Source of the DNA: Sedimentitalea nanhaiensis DSM 24252 | Lineage (GTDB): Bacteria > Pseudomonadota > Alphaproteobacteria > Rhodobacterales > Rhodobacteraceae | DNA: 64,000 bases | Assembly (NCBI RefSeq): GCF_000473225.1 | Contig: NZ_KI421509.1 | Coordinates: 4,242,336 to 4,306,335, forward strand | Direction of reading: 5' to 3' | Program-made: the position numbers and the translations under genes | In this document: in pieces, positions 1 through 8,796 of the stretch | Layout of the letters: every line of letters begins with the position of its first letter | Position numbering within the stretch: the stretch's first letter is position 1 | Notes under the pieces: generated by a model | What the model saw: only the letters and a program-made list of their open reading frames with translations | Databases searched by the model: none | What the model was told of the DNA's origin: nothing

Positions 1-391
1 GGTTCAGGAAGTGAAATGGGGATTGTTCCCAGCCGGGGGGTCATCGGTTCGCCTGCCCCAACAAATGACGATGCCGCGTGCGATGGAGCTATTATTGACA
101 GGCGAATTGATCGATTCGAAAACGGCACTTGAATGGGGGTTCTTGAACCGTGTGGTTCGCTCCGATCGGGTCCTCGACACAGCCTATGAAATGGCGGGAC
201 GCATCGCCCGCAACGGTCCAATCGCGGTAAAGGCAGTGCGGGAGTCGGCCTACGCCTGTGTCGGCCTGGAACAACGCGACGCCCTTATCAGAGAATATGA
301 AATTGCACAGCGGGTATTTAGTTCCGAGGATGCGCGCGAAGGGCCAATGAGCTTTATGGAAAAACGCCCACCCGTGTTTCGCAACAGATAG
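1..391 (+). CDS. enoyl-CoA hydratase/isomerase family protein, C-terminal part (5' end outside window)
   Basis: The reading frame is already open at the window edge (codons from base 2) and stops at 391, so only about 129 C-terminal residues are visible. The segment fits the end of a crotonase fold: LPQQMTMPRAMELLLTGELIDSKTALEWGFLNRVV is the usual pattern in which an 'A.ELLLTG..I.A..A...G.VN.VV' helix pair follows the active site. The oxyanion-hole loops lie upstream, outside the window. A GTG at position 11 is in frame but would give an impossibly short crotonase. The next gene downstream is another crotonase, so this is probably part of an acyl-CoA degradation operon. The exact substrate cannot be told from this fragment. 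Confidence 0.85.
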   Translation, partial: VQEVKWGLFPAGGSSVRLPQQMTMPRAMELLLTGELIDSKTALEWGFLNRVVRSDRVLDTAYEMAGRIARNGPIAVKAVRESAYACVGLEQRDALIREYEIAQRVFSSEDAREGPMSFMEKRPPVFRNR

Positions 392-625
392 GTAAATAGT
401 GCGCCAAAAACGCCGTAGAACTTGCGATTGGTGAAACTTCTGGTTTCGCATCCAATATGAAGCGCTGATGCGCTGCCTAAAAGACAGGCGGACCAAGATA
501 AGGGACGAAAATATTGGCTTGTCAGAAAATGTCATCTGATACGGCGCACCGTTCGAACTGATTTTAATCCTTACCAGCCAACCTGACCCAGCGGCCAATA
601 CGGTTTATCGCCAAAGGAAATTCGC

Positions 626-1426
626 ATGTCAAAAACGCCCCCCCTGGAAATCGTTAGAGACGCGGGCTGGCTCACCATTTGGTTGAACCGCCCCGAAACG
701 CGCAACGCATTGTCCCGTGAAATGAGCGCAGCCTTGATGGATACTCTACAAGAGATAGCCGCGGATCGAAGCATTCGCGGTGTCACGCTGCGGGGCAAAG
801 GTAACACGTTTTGTGCAGGCGGCGATCTCAAGAGTTTCAAGGCTATCGGAAACGGCGATCAGACCGTCGAAGAGGTCACCACTATGAGCCGCGAAGCAGG
901 CGAGCTGTTTATGGCGGTGAGTACCCTACCACAGATTGTTGTCGTTCTGATCGAAGGCGCGGCAATGGCAGGCGGCTTAGGGTTGGCATGCGCTGCCGAT
1001 ATCGTTGCGAGCACCAGATCTGCCAAATTCGCGCTGACGGAAACCATGATCGGGATCCCACCAGCGCAGATCGCCCCTTATGTTGTGCGTCGTGTCGGGG
1101 CCACGTTGGCGCGGCGGATCATGCTGACCGGGATGCGGTTCCAAGGCCATCAGGCACTGGAGTTTGGTCTTCTCGATCATGTATGCGACGACACTGCCGG
1201 GCTTTTGGCGTTCGAAAGTGAAATTCGTGGGGGGGTCATGCGCTGCGCACCCGGTGCAAATGCCGCAACAAAGGAGGTGCTGCATGCGGTTGAACATATG
1301 GCACCCGACGCGCTCATAGATTTTGCGGCAGAACGGTTCACCACATCACTTCTGGGAACGGAAGGGCGTGAGGGTATTGCGTCCTTTCTTGAAAAACGTG
1401 AACCCTCCTGGGCCCAAGGTCACTGA
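626..1426 (+). CDS. enoyl-CoA hydratase/isomerase (crotonase family)
   Basis: This 266-residue protein is normal length for a crotonase. The first oxyanion loop is FCAGGDL (62-68) and the second is GAAMAGGLGLA (111-121). Of the two catalytic acids of mitochondrial enoyl-CoA hydratase, the position of Glu164 is kept (E139 in FALTE), but the position of Glu144 is Gly (G119 in GGLGLA). The stretch IPPAQIAPYVVRRVG (144-158) resembles that of branched-glutaconyl-CoA hydratases (methyl- or isohexenylglutaconyl-CoA), so a hydratase of that subgroup is possible. That reading is inference. An AAGGAAA ribosome site lies just before the ATG. The 234 bp before it hold no gene. Neighbours (a second crotonase, an acyl-CoA synthetase, a thiolase remnant) point to acyl-CoA degradation. 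Confidence 0.88.
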   Translation: MSKTPPLEIVRDAGWLTIWLNRPETRNALSREMSAALMDTLQEIAADRSIRGVTLRGKGNTFCAGGDLKSFKAIGNGDQTVEEVTTMSREAGELFMAVSTLPQIVVVLIEGAAMAGGLGLACAADIVASTRSAKFALTETMIGIPPAQIAPYVVRRVGATLARRIMLTGMRFQGHQALEFGLLDHVCDDTAGLLAFESEIRGGVMRCAPGANAATKEVLHAVEHMAPDALIDFAAERFTTSLLGTEGREGIASFLEKREPSWAQGH

Positions 1427-1499
1427 TCGCTCGTAAGCGACGGACGCCCACAGGCGCGTGGAAACCACGTGGAAACTAAAAGAAGTCTTCGACCGCGGC

Positions 1500-1795
1500 G
1501 GATCGGGCGTTGCCACCGGGGGCGGGCGCCGGATCTTCGGCGGGAAACACGCCTGTATCCACCGGCACTGGGACCGCTTGCAGAACTTTTTCCGTGATGG
1601 CCGCATCGAAATTGCCTCCAATGCCGTGGAAGGTCTGATCCGCCCGTTTGCCCTGACAAGAAAGAATGCCCTCTTCGCCAGCCACGATAAAGGCGCGCGA
1701 AACAAGTGGCGGGGGGGGCCGGACTGTCCAGACCCGCAATCGCATCGTCAACCAACGCGGGGAATCTGTCATCACCCATACGCCAGTACGCCTGA
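1500..1795 (+). mobile_element. IS66-family transposase remnant (C-terminal end)
   Basis: A conceptual translation near 1584-1694 reads NFFRDGRIEIASNAVEGLIRP followed by FALTRKNALFASHDKGA. This matches the conserved end of IS66 transposases (the 'FL.DGRIEIDNNAVER.IRP.ALGRKN.LFAGS..G' block). After it the frame breaks, and a eroded version of the terminal 'R.DDLMPWAY' block is visible near 1760-1790. No start, no full DDE domain and no clear terminal repeats are present, so this is a decayed scar between the crotonase and the acyl-CoA synthetase genes. Confidence 0.72.
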
Positions 1796-1845
1796 TGGCA
1801 GGGGGTGTGAGACCTGACACATCAACGGCCCACCCGCCCCCTGCC

Positions 1846-3417
1846 TCAGCTGTTACGGGCTGTGCCCGACTGTGCCGCCAAGACCTTGCGCAGATCGGTT
1901 TTCAGAATTTTACCATAGCCGTTCTTTGGCAGTTCCGGCACGAAACGATAGGTCTTCGGCTTTTTGAATGACGCGATGCGGGATTTGCACCAGGCGTCCA
2001 GCACGCCCGGGCCGCAGGTGGCGTCTGGCTGCAGCACGACGAAGGCGACCACCTCCTCTCCCCATTCCGCACTTGGGATCCCAATCACCGACACCTCGAA
2101 TACCAGATCATGGGCCAGAAGCACCTCTTCGACCTCGCGGGGGTAGATATTGCTTCCGCCAGAGATGATCACATCCTTGCTCCGGTCAGTCAGCGACAGA
2201 AAACCGTCTTCGTCGAACATCCCCAGATCGCCGGTCATCAGCCAGCCGTCGCGGATCGTCTTTTCGGTTGCGGCATCGTCGCACCAGTAGCCTTTCATCA
2301 CGGTGTCGCCTTTGACGACGATTTCGCCAGCAATCCCGACCGGGCAATCGCGCATCGAGTCGTCGACAACGCGAACCTGCACACAGGATTGCGCCAGCCC
2401 AACCGAGGCACGGCGTTGTTCGGCGCGGGGGTGCAGGCTGTCAGCGACCAGATCCCTTGGCAGTGCCGTGATGGTCATCGGGCTTTCTCCCTGTCCATAG
2501 ATCTGGATGAACCGGGGGCCGAAAATCTCTAGAGCTTCGCGGATATCAGCCGCATACATCGGCCCGCCGCCGTAGATAATCGAGCGGATTCCTTCGCCGC
2601 GGTAGCCGCTGACGCGGGCATAAGCGACCAGCCGTTTGATCATCGTCGGGGCGGCAAAGAACACCAGATTGCCCAACTCTCCGGCCAGCCCGGCGATCTC
2701 AGCCGGGTCAAACCCGTGCGATGGCGGAACTGCATGACACAGACCGGCCCGGATCGAATGAAAGTTATACAGGCCCGCTCCGTGCGACATAGGCGCGGCA
2801 TAAAGCACGTGATCGTCTGGCAAAACAGGGTCCACATCCAGAGGATAGGTCAGCGCCATTGCCCGTAGGTTGCCATGGGTCAACATCACTCCCTTTGGCC
2901 GTCCGGTGGTCCCTGACGTATAGAAAAGCCAAGCCACATCATCAGTGGCGACCTGAAGTGGCATGTCCAGCGCAGCTTCTCGCGCCAGACCTTCATTACG
3001 GCTCTCACCATGCACAAGCGCACTATTTCCGATTGCAAGCTCGGAGGCATCTATCCCGAAATTTTCTTCGCTGAACTCCGAAAAAACATTGCCGGTCTCC
3101 GTGATCACCACCTTGGCTTCCGCATTTTTCAGTATCCAAGCGGCCTCGCGCGGGTGCAGCTTGTGATTGATCGGGACTGCAATCGCCCCGACCCACAATA
3201 TTCCATGCAGCACCTCAAGATACTGGACGCAGTTGCGCGCAAATATTGCCACACGGTCTCCCTTGGACACACCGTGTTCGTTGGCGAGGTAAGCTCCAAA
3301 GGAGGCACTGCGGCGGGCAAACTGCCTGTAGGTGGCACAGGCCTTATCCCCTTCCCGAATAGCGATTCTTTCAGGACGTGCCAGCGCAGCTTGATAGAGC
3401 CAGTATGAGATGTTCAT
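1846..3417 (-). CDS. AMP-forming acyl-CoA synthetase (fatty-acid/aromatic acid CoA ligase family)
   Basis: This 523-residue member of the ANL superfamily should activate a carboxylic acid to its CoA thioester using ATP. The P-loop-like motif YTSGTTGRPKG is at about 166-176. It is followed by IYGQGESPMT (A5-like), GDLGMFDEDGFLSLTDRSKDVI with the hinge Asp and Arg (A7/A8), GGSNIYPREVE, and the C-terminal catalytic lysine region PKNGYGKILKTDLR (A10). All core motifs are intact and the length is typical. The acid is not predictable; its position between crotonases and a thiolase remnant suggests a fatty or branched acyl substrate. The 3' end faces the IS66 scar. Confidence 0.92.
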   Translation of the reverse strand: MNISYWLYQAALARPERIAIREGDKACATYRQFARRSASFGAYLANEHGVSKGDRVAIFARNCVQYLEVLHGILWVGAIAVPINHKLHPREAAWILKNAEAKVVITETGNVFSEFSEENFGIDASELAIGNSALVHGESRNEGLAREAALDMPLQVATDDVAWLFYTSGTTGRPKGVMLTHGNLRAMALTYPLDVDPVLPDDHVLYAAPMSHGAGLYNFHSIRAGLCHAVPPSHGFDPAEIAGLAGELGNLVFFAAPTMIKRLVAYARVSGYRGEGIRSIIYGGGPMYAADIREALEIFGPRFIQIYGQGESPMTITALPRDLVADSLHPRAEQRRASVGLAQSCVQVRVVDDSMRDCPVGIAGEIVVKGDTVMKGYWCDDAATEKTIRDGWLMTGDLGMFDEDGFLSLTDRSKDVIISGGSNIYPREVEEVLLAHDLVFEVSVIGIPSAEWGEEVVAFVVLQPDATCGPGVLDAWCKSRIASFKKPKTYRFVPELPKNGYGKILKTDLRKVLAAQSGTARNS

Positions 3418-3423
3418 TGCCAG

Positions 3424-3985
3424 TCAGACTTTCCAAGTTTCCAGAATCGAGACATAATTTGCCACGGCGAACCCGCCCATATTGAACGCCAACCCCATTT
3501 CGGCGCTGACAAGCTGCATCTTGTTCGCCTGCCCCGTCAACTGACGATAGGCAATCGCATGCATCGATACGACTGTCGCCCCCACAGGATGGCCTTTGGC
3601 CTTCAGCCCGCCTGACAGGTTCACCGGCAAAGCACAGCGCCACGACAGACACCCCCTTCGTCAAGCGCCCGAGCACCCTGCCCCTTTTCGGTCAGGTCCA
3701 TCGCTTCATTGGTCAGCAATCGCGGACTTCGGCAAAATCAATATTCTGCAAAGTGACTCCAGCGCTCTCAAAGGCTTTGGCGAATGCACGATGTGGCCCC
3801 TCCATCGCCAGAAAATCGCGGCACCCCATGGGAAGAAAATCGCTTACATGGGTCGCCGCGCGGATCGCAACTGATTTGCCCTGTGCAGCAGCTATCTCCG
3901 GCGCAGCCAGCACCACTGCCGCGGCTACGTCGGAGATCGAAGAACAATCGGTCAGCCGCAGCGGCGAAGCAATTTCAGGGTTGGA
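3424..3985 (-). pseudogene. SCP-x-type thiolase (acetyl-CoA acetyltransferase family), decayed remnant
   Basis: Thiolase blocks can be read on the minus strand in three frames. The first is SNPEIASPLRLTDCSSISD (about 3985-3930), continuing through VAAAVVLAAPE to DFAEVRDC, where a stop follows at 3713. The second is LTNEAMDLTEKGQGARALDEG. The third is PVNLSGGLKAKGHPVGATVV and onward to AEMGLAFNMGGFAVANYVSI (3630-3424). The order matches lipid-transfer-type thiolases, with the catalytic His in GHPVG still present. At least two frameshifts and a small deletion after AEVRDC break the gene, and the N-terminal half is missing. It lies just upstream of and on the same strand as the acyl-CoA synthetase, so the pair was probably an operon. 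Confidence 0.8.
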
Positions 3986-4484
3986 CTCCGAGACCTGGCT
4001 GCAATGGGAAAATGTGAAGTTCTTTGGCCGCCAGATGGCTCTGACGGTGACCGAGGAAAATTCCGGGACAATCCGGTAATGTCACCCGCGATATCGCACC
4101 AGCGCCTGGCGAGGCCGGTTTCGTCACAGAATCGCTGCGTGCCAAAAATGCGCTGGCCTTGATGGCGCATCTGGGTGCAATGGTTCCCGAGCCCGGTCGA
4201 TCACGCCGGTGCACAACATCTGATACCGCTCATTTCAGAGAACCCCACACGGCAAGACCGCATCGGGGCTATTGCGTTGTACTCTGACCTGGCCGCCACC
4301 CGATACCGTGCCTTATCGAATTTGCCCCGACGGGCATCATTGAATTCATAGGGTAACGACCGTCGCTCACGTCATCGAAACCGCTGGGGGTGCCGCGAGC
4401 GGCCGAATCTTGCGACAATGTCGATCCCTGGTGTTCTGATCCGGATAAGATGCCCGGTGAGAAGGGCTGACTGCCGGGCGCAGT
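3986..4484. other. non-coding/degenerate stretch with no recognisable gene
   Basis: About 500 bp lie between the thiolase remnant and the next dehydrogenase gene. Short open frames exist on both strands, for example a 46-codon stretch on the plus strand around 4080-4215, but none resembles a family I recognise. None has a convincing ribosome site. It probably represents further decayed sequence. Confidence 0.5.
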
Positions 4485-5411
4485 TCACCCTTCACGCGTG
4501 CGGTGCGCAAGCAGCGCAGCCAGCTTTCTATCGCGCTCTTGTTGCAGCGTGTCGATGTCGCGGCCTGCGGCCTCATCTTCGACGCCGCGCACAAGGGGGT
4601 CGGTCATCGCCGTCAGATCGGGGGTGCGAAACCCCTCCCAACGGGTCTGGATACCGGGCCCGAGCTGGTCGATGAAATGCCGCAGCCCGCCCTTGCCGCC
4701 GCCCAGATGAAAGGCCATATGCGGCCCCACCACCGACCAGCGCGGGCCGAGGCAATTGACCACAGCGGCATCGACCTGTGCGACCGAGGCGATCCCGTCT
4801 TCGACACAGGCCACCGCTTCGCGCCAGAGCGCCGCCTGCAACCGGTTGACCAGATGGCCGGGGGCCTCTTTCTCCAGCCGCACGGCCACCTTGCCGATGC
4901 GGGTATAAAACGCTTCGGCAATCGTGACCGTTTCAGCAGCCGTGCGCCGCCCCGGCACCACCTCAACCAACGGCATAAGCTGCACCGGATGAAACGGGTG
5001 GCCGACCACCAGGCGTTTGGGCGCGGCAAGCGCGTCCTGAAAATCGCTCAGCATCAGCCCCGACGTGCTGGTGGCGATGATCACGTCGCCGGGCAGCGCC
5101 CGATCGAGCCGACCCAGCACATCGGCCTTGATCGCCTGCCGCTCCGGCACGTTTTCCTGTGCAAAGTCCACGCCCTCGACCGCCGCTTCCAGCGTATCAT
5201 GCAGGCTGAGGCACAGATGCTCGGCGGCCTCTGGGTGGCCGTTGCGGACCAGCATGTCGCGCACCGTCGCCTCAAGGGCGGCGCGTTGCTCCGCATCAGG
5301 ATCAAAGGCCCGCACCGTCAGGCCAGCGGCTGCAAATTGCGCCACCCAGCCGGTGCCAATGGTGCCCAGCCCGATGACAGCAACCGTTGCAATCTGTTGC
5401 GCGCTTCGCAT
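4485..5411 (-). CDS. 3-hydroxyacyl-CoA dehydrogenase family protein (L-carnitine dehydrogenase/lambda-crystallin type)
   Basis: This 308-residue NAD-dependent dehydrogenase has an N-terminal Rossmann motif, VAVIGLGTIGTGW (about 10-22), with FDPD ending the second strand. The catalytic block GHPFHPVQLMPLVEVVPG is at about 137-154, followed by the C-terminal helical domain. It matches the single-domain length (about 310-320) of L-carnitine 3-dehydrogenase and lambda-crystallin-like enzymes rather than beta-oxidation fusion proteins. It ends a minus-strand operon after the TAXI transporter, with a one-base stop/start overlap (TAATG). A BKACE gene stands on the divergent strand, so oxidation of a 3-hydroxy acid such as carnitine to the beta-keto acid that BKACE then cleaves is a good hypothesis. 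Confidence 0.87.
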   Translation of the reverse strand: MRSAQQIATVAVIGLGTIGTGWVAQFAAAGLTVRAFDPDAEQRAALEATVRDMLVRNGHPEAAEHLCLSLHDTLEAAVEGVDFAQENVPERQAIKADVLGRLDRALPGDVIIATSTSGLMLSDFQDALAAPKRLVVGHPFHPVQLMPLVEVVPGRRTAAETVTIAEAFYTRIGKVAVRLEKEAPGHLVNRLQAALWREAVACVEDGIASVAQVDAAVVNCLGPRWSVVGPHMAFHLGGGKGGLRHFIDQLGPGIQTRWEGFRTPDLTAMTDPLVRGVEDEAAGRDIDTLQQERDRKLAALLAHRTREG

Positions 5412-7414
5412 TACGCTGTCCTTTCCATGTGGGTTTTTCTATCCCGCCAGGACAGCACCAAAGCTGCCGCTGCCGCGATGACTGCAATCAGCAGCACCAT
5501 CTGACTGGACAGCCCGCCGATCCCGCCCGGATAAAGCAGCAGCAATCCCGAGGCCAGCATCAGGAGTTGGGCAATGGTGCCCGCAACACGTCCCGCCGCC
5601 AGCGATCCGAACCCGATCAGGTAACGTTGTGTCCCAGCCGAGATGAACAACACACCGATCACCGCCGTGCTCAGCGTGAACAGGATCTCGGACAGGGTGC
5701 CCTTGAGGATCAGCGCCGGATTCAGCACGAAGAAGAACGGGACGAAATAGATTATACTACCCAGCCGCATCGAGGTAAAACCGGTTCGCATCGGGCTCGC
5801 CCCGGCAAGGCTGGCGGCAGTGAACGACCCCAGCGCCACCGGCGGGGTTATAAACGACAGCATACCCCAGTAGAGAATGAAAAGATGCACCGCCAGCGGG
5901 TCAAGCCCGGCCGAAACCAGCCCCGGTGCCAAAATGATTGCCAGAAACACATAGGCGGCTGTGACGGTCATCCCCATGCCCAACAGAAAACTGGTGATGG
6001 CCCCCATCAGCAGCATCAAAATTGCGTTGCCGCCGGCCAGAACGATCAGATCCGTGGCCAGAGTGCCGGCCAGCCCCGTCAGCACCAAGGCCCCCACGAT
6101 CAGCCCGATCGCAACCAGGATTGCGGTCAGTTCAACCAACGTGCGGCCGATGTCATAGATCAGATCGATCACGCCTTTCAGGCCCAACCGGTCACCAAAG
6201 ATTTGGTTCACCACCAGCAAGACAGCGGTAGCATAAAAGGGGGCGGCCGCCTCCTGCTTCAGGCCCAGCAACATCCACATCAAGAGCGCAAAGGCAAAAA
6301 TATGGTGCCATCCCTCTCGCAGGGCCTGACCGACAGTCGGCAATTCCTTGCGCGGGACGCCCTTCAGGCCGCGGCGCGCCGCATAGGCGTCGATCTGCAA
6401 GAACAGCGCCAGATAGTACAGCACCGAGGGGATGATTGCGGCCACCACCACATCGGAATAGGGAATCTGCAGGAAGGAGGCCATGATAAAGGCGGTCGCC
6501 CCCATCACCGGCGGCATCAGCACCGCCCCGGTCGAGGCGCAGGCTTCGACCCCAGCGGCATGTTCGCGGTCAAACCCGGTGCGCCGCATCGCCGGGATCG
6601 ACATCGCCCCGGTGGTCAGCACATTGGTGATCACGCTGCCGCTCATCGACCCCAACAAGCCGCTGGAAAAGATCGACACCTTGGCCGCCCCGCCCCGCAC
6701 GGTGCCGAGAATCGCAAAGGAAAGATCCATGAACACCTTGCCGGCGCCGGTCGCCTGCAGGGCGGTTCCAAAGATGATAAAGCCCACGACCAGGGACCCG
6801 AACGCCTGCATCGGAATGCCAAAGGCGCTGTCACTGGAAAAGGCATAGAAACCGGCAGTGGTCGCCGGGGACTGTGGAAAGCCCTGGATCGGACCCGGCA
6901 CCATGTCGGCCACCAGCGGATACACCGAAAAAATTGCCACGATGATGCCCAACGCGGTGCCACCGGCGCGGCGGCTGGCCTCGATCAGCAGCAGCCAGAA
7001 CAGGCCGGCGGCGACCTGCGCAGGCAGCGGCGCAACATATTCCCAGCCCGCCATCACGATGGTTTCGCTGTTGAGATTGAAGAACAGCAGAACGCCTGCC
7101 GTAAGCAACGCCAGCGCCACGTCATACAGCGGCACCCGCTCACGTGGTGCGCCCGGTGTCGCCGGGGCGAGAATGAAAATGAACGGCAGGATGAAAAAGG
7201 CCAGAAGATACAGGAACGACGGCCCCACCAGCGTGAAACCGACGAAAAATTTCAGATTGAACAGCTGATTGATCACCACACCAATGGCGGCGATGGCGGC
7301 AAGAACCAAAAGGATGCGCCAAGGTCCGGTCAGGGACCGGTAGCGGAGAGGAGACGCCGCTACCGGATCTGTCAGGTCCTCGGTCGAGGGCGCATCGACG
7401 CCCCCGATGGTCAT
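5411..7414 (-). CDS. TRAP transporter fused permease subunit (DctQM, TAXI type)
   Basis: This 667-residue, very hydrophobic inner-membrane protein combines the small (4TM) and large (12TM) TRAP permease domains in one chain, as is usual for TAXI-type systems. Diagnostic segments are GFIIFGTALQATGAGKVFMD, a GLLGSMSGSVITNVLTTGAM block with the TRAP-typical SGS, VEACASTGAVLMPPVMGATAF, and GLGMGMTVTA-like and FITPPVAL segments near the C-terminus. It overlaps the upstream solute-binding gene by 4 bp (ATGA) and the downstream dehydrogenase by 1 bp, so the three are translationally coupled. Transport is presumably of an organic anion or zwitterion driven by an ion gradient. Confidence 0.93.
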   Translation of the reverse strand: MTIGGVDAPSTEDLTDPVAASPLRYRSLTGPWRILLVLAAIAAIGVVINQLFNLKFFVGFTLVGPSFLYLLAFFILPFIFILAPATPGAPRERVPLYDVALALLTAGVLLFFNLNSETIVMAGWEYVAPLPAQVAAGLFWLLLIEASRRAGGTALGIIVAIFSVYPLVADMVPGPIQGFPQSPATTAGFYAFSSDSAFGIPMQAFGSLVVGFIIFGTALQATGAGKVFMDLSFAILGTVRGGAAKVSIFSSGLLGSMSGSVITNVLTTGAMSIPAMRRTGFDREHAAGVEACASTGAVLMPPVMGATAFIMASFLQIPYSDVVVAAIIPSVLYYLALFLQIDAYAARRGLKGVPRKELPTVGQALREGWHHIFAFALLMWMLLGLKQEAAAPFYATAVLLVVNQIFGDRLGLKGVIDLIYDIGRTLVELTAILVAIGLIVGALVLTGLAGTLATDLIVLAGGNAILMLLMGAITSFLLGMGMTVTAAYVFLAIILAPGLVSAGLDPLAVHLFILYWGMLSFITPPVALGSFTAASLAGASPMRTGFTSMRLGSIIYFVPFFFVLNPALILKGTLSEILFTLSTAVIGVLFISAGTQRYLIGFGSLAAGRVAGTIAQLLMLASGLLLLYPGGIGGLSSQMVLLIAVIAAAAALVLSWRDRKTHMERTA

Positions 7415-8571
7415 TTAAAGACAGGTTCCAGTCCGGCGGCGGTCAGCGCCGTTGCACGGGCCTCAAGCCAGGCCGCGCCAAACGCGTCGCGGTCCCGATT
7501 GGCAGCCGGAGTGGCCTTGAAATCGGCCCAAGCCCTGGCCAGCACCTGCTGACGTTCGATCAGCTTGTCGTTGTGCGCCTGCATGTCGTCGGTCCAGACG
7601 CCCTTTTCCTTGAACAGACGAATTGCGCCGTCGTGATAAGGCACGGCCCAGGTGAAATTCTGCCGCTCTAAGGCCCAGCCAGAGGCACCCGGCGCGCCGT
7701 CTTTGTAATGCGGAAACAAATCCACCATCGCCTTGGTCATGGCATAGACAAGATCGGTGTCCTGATTTTCATACACCATCAACTGCGGCATCGGATACAA
7801 CGCGCCGTGATGCGGCTTTTGCGGGCTGACACCAGCGCCTTCGGTGCCGGTGCTATAGACGTAATAGGGGGCCATGGCCTTGAGCACGGCCCAGGCTTCG
7901 GTGTCGTCCTGCGGCAGTTCCGGCCAGATCAACCCGCGCGGAGAGGCAGCCAACTGATAGGCCCGCCCGGTCGCCATCAGGGCGAAAGCGGCATCCACCT
8001 TGCCCGAAATGATACCGTCCCAGGAATCCCCGAACCCGGAGAACTCCACGACTTCGACATCGTCCCAAGTCAGCCCGGCCGAAGCCAGCAGCGCCTCGGT
8101 GTTATAGTTCAACGCGGCGGCGGCCTTGATATGGGCGACGCGCTTGCCCTTGAGATCGGCCAGCGTCTTGACGCCGATGTCATTGGCGACACCCAGCCCC
8201 AGGTTGGTATCCCCGATCGAGGTCATCACGATGCGGATCGGCTGCGGACCCCAGTCGGCTGCGGCGAAATCGAACACGCCTTCCTGCGCGAAATAGCTGG
8301 CGACCCCACCGGCGATGGCATGCACCTGCCCCGCGCGCGCCGGAATGGTGCGGGCAATATCGTTCTTGCCGGGCAAGATACGAAGGTTGACACCCAGTTC
8401 CTCTTTCATCGCCTTGCCGATGGCAACGGCCTGATTATAGCTGGCCCCACCGACACCATAGGCCGTCCATGCGATGGTCTTCGGAAGCTCCTGCGCGACA
8501 ATAGGCGCGGTGCCCAGAATGGTGGCGGCAACGGCGGCCGCGGCAAAGGTGATTTGCGTGAATCGGTACAA
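7411..8571 (-). CDS. TAXI-family TRAP transporter solute-binding protein
   Basis: This 386-residue periplasmic protein has a cleavable signal peptide (MYRFTQITFAAAAVAATILG, cut near AQE). The TAXI fold is indicated by AYGVGGASYNQAVAIGKAMKEELG, LADLKGKRVAHIKAAAALN and DSWDGIISGKVDAAF. It is first in the minus-strand operon with the fused permease and the 3-hydroxyacyl-CoA dehydrogenase-like enzyme. The promoter region (8572-8796) is shared with the divergent BKACE gene and contains an IclR-like palindrome. It probably captures the substrate degraded by the module. Confidence 0.92.
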   Translation of the reverse strand: MYRFTQITFAAAAVAATILGTAPIVAQELPKTIAWTAYGVGGASYNQAVAIGKAMKEELGVNLRILPGKNDIARTIPARAGQVHAIAGGVASYFAQEGVFDFAAADWGPQPIRIVMTSIGDTNLGLGVANDIGVKTLADLKGKRVAHIKAAAALNYNTEALLASAGLTWDDVEVVEFSGFGDSWDGIISGKVDAAFALMATGRAYQLAASPRGLIWPELPQDDTEAWAVLKAMAPYYVYSTGTEGAGVSPQKPHHGALYPMPQLMVYENQDTDLVYAMTKAMVDLFPHYKDGAPGASGWALERQNFTWAVPYHDGAIRLFKEKGVWTDDMQAHNDKLIERQQVLARAWADFKATPAANRDRDAFGAAWLEARATALTAAGLEPVFK

Positions 8572-8680
8572 CTGTCTCTCTCCTCAAAGCTGGCGAATGT
8601 CCCTGACGCGGGGTGGTTTCGCGCCCCTGAGACGCAGATCGCACATATTTCCAGCATGTAAAAGTACAAAATGGCACATC

Positions 8681-8697
8681 GTTCCGCGTTGCGGAAC
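8681..8697. promoter_or_regulatory. candidate IclR operator palindrome
   Basis: A perfect inverted repeat, GTTCCGC-GTT-GCGGAAC, sits between the divergent TAXI binding-protein and BKACE genes. GC-rich TTCCGC/GCGGAA dyads are a common architecture for IclR-family binding sites, and an IclR gene lies 2.6 kb away at the end of the BKACE-SDR pair. Assignment to that regulator is inference from position and sequence type. Confidence 0.55.
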
Positions 8698-8796
8698 AGA
8701 AACGCCTGTGGCAGAGCTATGGCGGTCGCGCGGCCCTGCCCGTTTTCACGGGATTCAGGGCCGTCCAAGAATACGGAACGCCGGAGAACACTAAGC

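Noticed and set aside
1346-1820. Overlapping minus-strand frames of about 115-119 codons
   Set aside because: They lie opposite the IS66 remnant and the crotonase end and have no family resemblance.
5387-7552. 721-codon open frame opposite the TAXI permease gene
   Set aside because: It is Arg/Gln/His-rich with no fold-like pattern, which is typical of the complement of a high-GC membrane protein gene; the minus-strand TRAP permease explains the region fully.
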